Assembly: GCA_004552115.1 (NCBI GenBank)
Contig: SFPH01000045.1
Location: 1-8,957 of the forward strand
DNA from: Bacteroidales bacterium
Lineage (GTDB): Bacteria > Bacteroidota > Bacteroidia > Bacteroidales > UBA932
DNA: 8,957 nt
Direction of reading: 5' to 3'
This document shows positions 6,707-8,957 of this stretch, piece by piece; within the stretch, counting starts at the first letter, position 1, and each line of letters opens with the position of its first letter. The notes below the pieces were generated by a model. The model searched no databases. It was not told the origin of the DNA and was given only the letters and a program-made list of their open reading frames with translations. Made by a program: the position numbers and the translations under genes.

Positions 6707-8105
6707 TTATGATTGCGGGAAACAAGGAAATGGAATACAAGTGCATAGAAGATATGGGCTGCGCCATCTCCAATGAGGAGATAAGGATTGCGGAGAACAG
6801 CATCGAGGCTGCCCTCGATGGGCCTGCACCGACATTGTCGCATTGCTCAACGGCGAGCTTGACAATATACGCCACACCGGAGACAGGTCGCTCACATTCC
6901 GGCTGTACGCAGGCGGAAGATACGGCATATTCTCCACCAACCGTCTGGATGACAACAATATACGTGCATTCATGAAGCAGGCGGTGGAGCATGTTGGACT
7001 CCAGGCCGTGGATCCTTTCAGGAAACTTCCTTCCGAGACTACCCGGGAGGCAGCGAAAGGTGATGAGATGGGGCTTTGCTGGTATGCCTACGACACGATA
7101 ACCGGAAAGGACAGGATTGCGGCGGCGGAGGCTGTTTCAGTATTCGGGAAGGAAGGCTGCGAAGGCAATGGCTGGAAGTTGATTTCCGAGGAAGTCGAGT
7201 ACAACAACACCCTTGCCGACACTCTTTTCCTCGATTCTTCAGGAACGAGATGCCGCCAGGTCGAGACCTCATTTGAAGTGAGTTCCCAGGCCACGGTACA
7301 GGACAATGCCGGAGACAGATACAGCGGAATGTACTGGGACTACGGCATCAGTCCGGACCTGATCAGCGGCTCCGAGTGCGGCAGAAAGGCAGTTGCCGAG
7401 GCGGTAAGCCAGATCGGGCCTGAACGCATTCCCGGAGGCAAATATGTGATGGTAGTGGACAGGAAGGTCTGCGGCAAGCTCATAAGTCCGATAATCAGCG
7501 CCCTCTCCGGGCTCCGCATCCAGCAGAGATCATCCTTCCTGACAGACTCATTGGGAAAGAAGATGTTCCGGGATGGAATGTCCCTCGTGGACAGGCCGAG
7601 GGTTCCGGGGAAATGCGGATCCATCCTCTTCGAACAGGACGGAAGGGCCTGCATTGACAGGGACATCATCATTGACGGAGTAGTGAAGGAATACTTCATA
7701 AACACCTATATGTCAGGCAAGATGGGGATGGAGGCGACATCAGACACGGCCAACAGGCCGGTACTCCAGCCTTTCGTGAACGGCAATGCTTCATTGACGG
7801 AAGCCTTGCGGAGAGGAGAAGGCGGACTTGACCGCGACGGCATCCTGGAACTTTGCGGGAGCGGAATTCTCGTGACGGGCTTCAATGGAGGCAACTGCAA
7901 TGCCGCCACGGGCGAATTCTCATACGGAGTGGAAGGTTTCGAGTTCAAGGACGGCCAGATTGCCAGGCCGATCGAGAGCATGCTCATCACCGGAGACATG
8001 GTCAGCCTCTGGAATTCCCTCATTGCCGCAGGCACGGACCCGATGGCAGGGATGAGCAGGCAGATACCGACATTGGCATTCTCCGACATTTCATTCAATT
8101 CATAG
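6703..8105 (+). CDS. pmbA: TldE/PmbA, partner of TldD, interrupted by an apparent -1 frameshift
   Basis: PmbA/TldE is the non-catalytic partner of TldD. The frame starting at the ATG 6703-6705, which overlaps the tldD stop as ATGA, gives about 40 residues ending IRIAENSIEAALDG, a helix expected at this family's N-terminus. The family match then continues in the -1 frame: ACTDIVALLNGELDNIR, SLTFRLYAGGRYGIFSTNRL, and onward without a break to the stop at 8103-8105. The join is at the GGG run 6820-6822; one added G restores a 467-residue protein of normal length. The later part has the PmbA pattern: LSGLRIQQRSSFL where TldD has HExxxH, then NTYMSGKMGMEATSDTANRP and GGNCNAATGEFSYGVEGFEF. HExxxH is absent, as expected for this subunit. 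The in-phase frame alone would begin only at a TTG (6843) and lose the N-terminal helix. A sequencing error or a real mutation are both possible. polA begins 4 bp downstream. Confidence 0.85.
6817..6827 (+). other. Frameshift point in the TldE/PmbA gene
   Basis: The sequence GATGGGCCTGC is where the two coding frames of pmbA meet. The upstream frame reads GAT GGG CCT and continues into a peptide unlike the family (PAPTLSHCSTAS). The frame one base back reads GCC TGC ACC GAC and matches the family. Repeating one G of the GGG run gives D-G-A-C-T-D-I-V without loss of any residue. The two frames overlap without a stop between 6777 and about 6972, so the switch could formally lie elsewhere in that range, but this is the best place by family resemblance. 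No good X-XXY-YYZ slippery heptamer is present. Confidence 0.7.
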
Positions 8106-8109
8106 AAAG

Positions 8110-8957
8110 ATGAAGGCCAGATTATTCCTCATAGACGGACACGCATTGATCTTCAAGATGTACTACGCATTCCTGAGGCGTCCGATGATAAACTCCAAGG
8201 GAGAGGACACGTCCATCCTTTTCGGATTCACCAAGTATCTCCTGGAAATGATACACCGGGAAGAGCCGACGCATCTTGCCGTGGCATTCGACCCGCCCGG
8301 AGGCACTTTCAGGAATGAGATGTATCCTCAATACAAGGCCAACAGGGACGAGACTCCCCAGCTTGTCATAGAAGCTCTCGAACCGCTGAAGGAACTGTGC
8401 AGGGCGCTTGACATCCCGGTGCTGATGATGCCGGGATTCGAGGCTGACGACGTCATCGGTTCCATGACAAGGCGGATGAAGTCCCCTGACACGGACATCT
8501 ACATGGTGACTCCCGACAAGGACTACGGTCAGCTCGTGGATGACGGTATCTTCCAATATCGTCCCGGCAAGGCGGGAGAAAATGCGGAAATCCTCGACAA
8601 GGATGCCATCTGCGCCAAATATGGCATAAGTTCCACCCTGCAGGTCATCGAGATGCTGACCATCTGCGGGGACACTGCCGACAATGTGCCTGGCGTAAAG
8701 GGAGTCGGGGAAGTCGGGGCTGCCAGGCTGATCGGAAAATACGGCAGCGTGGAGAACATCTACAATCATCTCGACGAACTCACCCCCAGGCAGAGGGAAC
8801 AGTTCGAGGCCGCGAGAGGGCACATAGGGCTGAGCCACGAGCTGGTGACCATAAAGACGGACATCCCTCTGGACACGGAAATGGACGACATGAGGCTGAC
8901 ATTGAAATACGACAGCAATGTAGCCGGACTTTTCGAGCATTACGAGTTCAATTCCCT
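8110..8957 (+). CDS. polA: DNA polymerase I, N-terminal 5' nuclease domain (cut by window edge)
   Basis: Starts at the ATG 8110-8112, 4 bp after the pmbA stop, and is open to the right edge (282 full codons). The visible part is the 5'-3' exonuclease (FEN-like) domain of PolA, which removes RNA primers and displaced flaps during replication and repair. Key marks: FLIDGHALIFKMYYAF (6-21; Asp9), AFDPPGGTFRNEMYPQYKAN (metal and arch region), FEADD (110-114), TPDKDYGQLV (134-143; Asp136, Asp138), and GDTADNVPGVKGVGEVGAAR (187-206; Asp188, Asp191), which leads into the helix-hairpin-helix DNA-binding element. All metal-ligand acidic residues expected in this span are present. The 3'-5' exonuclease and polymerase domains would lie beyond the window, so a stand-alone 5' nuclease cannot be formally excluded. 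There is no promoter-like box or terminator between pmbA and this gene, so it is probably read from the upstream transcript, perhaps with its own internal promoter. Confidence 0.9.
   Translation, partial: MKARLFLIDGHALIFKMYYAFLRRPMINSKGEDTSILFGFTKYLLEMIHREEPTHLAVAFDPPGGTFRNEMYPQYKANRDETPQLVIEALEPLKELCRALDIPVLMMPGFEADDVIGSMTRRMKSPDTDIYMVTPDKDYGQLVDDGIFQYRPGKAGENAEILDKDAICAKYGISSTLQVIEMLTICGDTADNVPGVKGVGEVGAARLIGKYGSVENIYNHLDELTPRQREQFEAARGHIGLSHELVTIKTDIPLDTEMDDMRLTLKYDSNVAGLFEHYEFNS

Noticed and set aside
6817..6827. Programmed -1 ribosomal frameshifting in pmbA
   Set aside because: There is no good slippery heptamer and no obvious stem-loop or pseudoknot just downstream, and frameshifting is not known for this family. 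A missing base is simpler.
6843..8105. TldE/PmbA as an intact gene starting at the TTG at 6843
   Set aside because: This start lacks the N-terminal helix, begins in the middle of the conserved LLNGELD strand, leaves a 136-bp gap after tldD, and ignores the ATGA-coupled ATG at 6703 whose frame encodes the missing helix.
5210..8105. RiPP (microcin-type) biosynthetic cluster suggested by TldD/TldE
   Set aside because: No precursor peptide, cyclodehydratase, radical SAM or export gene is present in the window. TldD/TldE is common as housekeeping in Bacteroidota.
8122..8940. A 272-codon minus-strand open frame opposite polA
   Set aside because: It is the mirror of the conserved polA coding sequence, its peptide resembles no family, and polA catalytic motifs are intact on the plus strand.

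Overview
The window looks like chromosomal DNA from a Bacteroidota bacterium, most likely order Bacteroidales. Four things suggest this. It holds a DUF4831 secreted protein and a DUF2400/TIGR02757 protein, both typical of that phylum. The peptide transporter has the Bacteroidota form of the POT signature. Two start-proximal sites match the Bacteroides-type -7 box (TAnnTTTG). Recognisable Shine-Dalgarno sequences are scarce. Coding DNA is fairly GC-rich with many AGG arginine codons, which would fit an uncultured gut Bacteroidales lineage; that last point is a guess. No RNA gene, CRISPR array, insertion sequence or phage feature was seen.

Left arm (1-2125, minus strand, read right to left): an LpxL/HtrB-type lipid A acyltransferase, then a secreted DUF4831 protein joined to it by an ATGA stop/start overlap, then after 19 bp the first 54 codons of the dipeptidase gene pepD, which runs off the left edge. 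The first two point to envelope biogenesis.

Centre (2126-2235): an AT-rich divergent intergenic region. It holds one TAnnTTTG box on each strand and a 14-bp near-palindrome between them, abutting the rightward box. It is the only obvious promoter region in the window and probably drives both arms.

Right arm (2236-8957, plus strand): six tightly packed genes. They encode a POT-family peptide/proton symporter, a DUF2400 protein, a zeta-toxin-like P-loop kinase, TldD, TldE/PmbA, and the N-terminal 5' nuclease region of DNA polymerase I (polA, cut by the right edge). Junctions are 1- or 4-bp overlaps or gaps of 4 and 15 bp, so one transcript with translational coupling is likely. Peptide uptake, the TldD/TldE protease and PepD (other arm) share a loose peptide-metabolism theme. 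The DUF2400 protein has an Asp in a setting resembling the catalytic Asp of helix-hairpin-helix DNA glycosylases, a possible link to polA.

The main anomaly is in the TldE/PmbA gene. Its ATGA-coupled start and first 40 codons lie in one frame and the rest in the -1 frame. The break is at a GGG run (6820-6822), where one missing G would explain everything. Everything else is intact, ordinary bacterial sequence; no convincing wholly new system was found.
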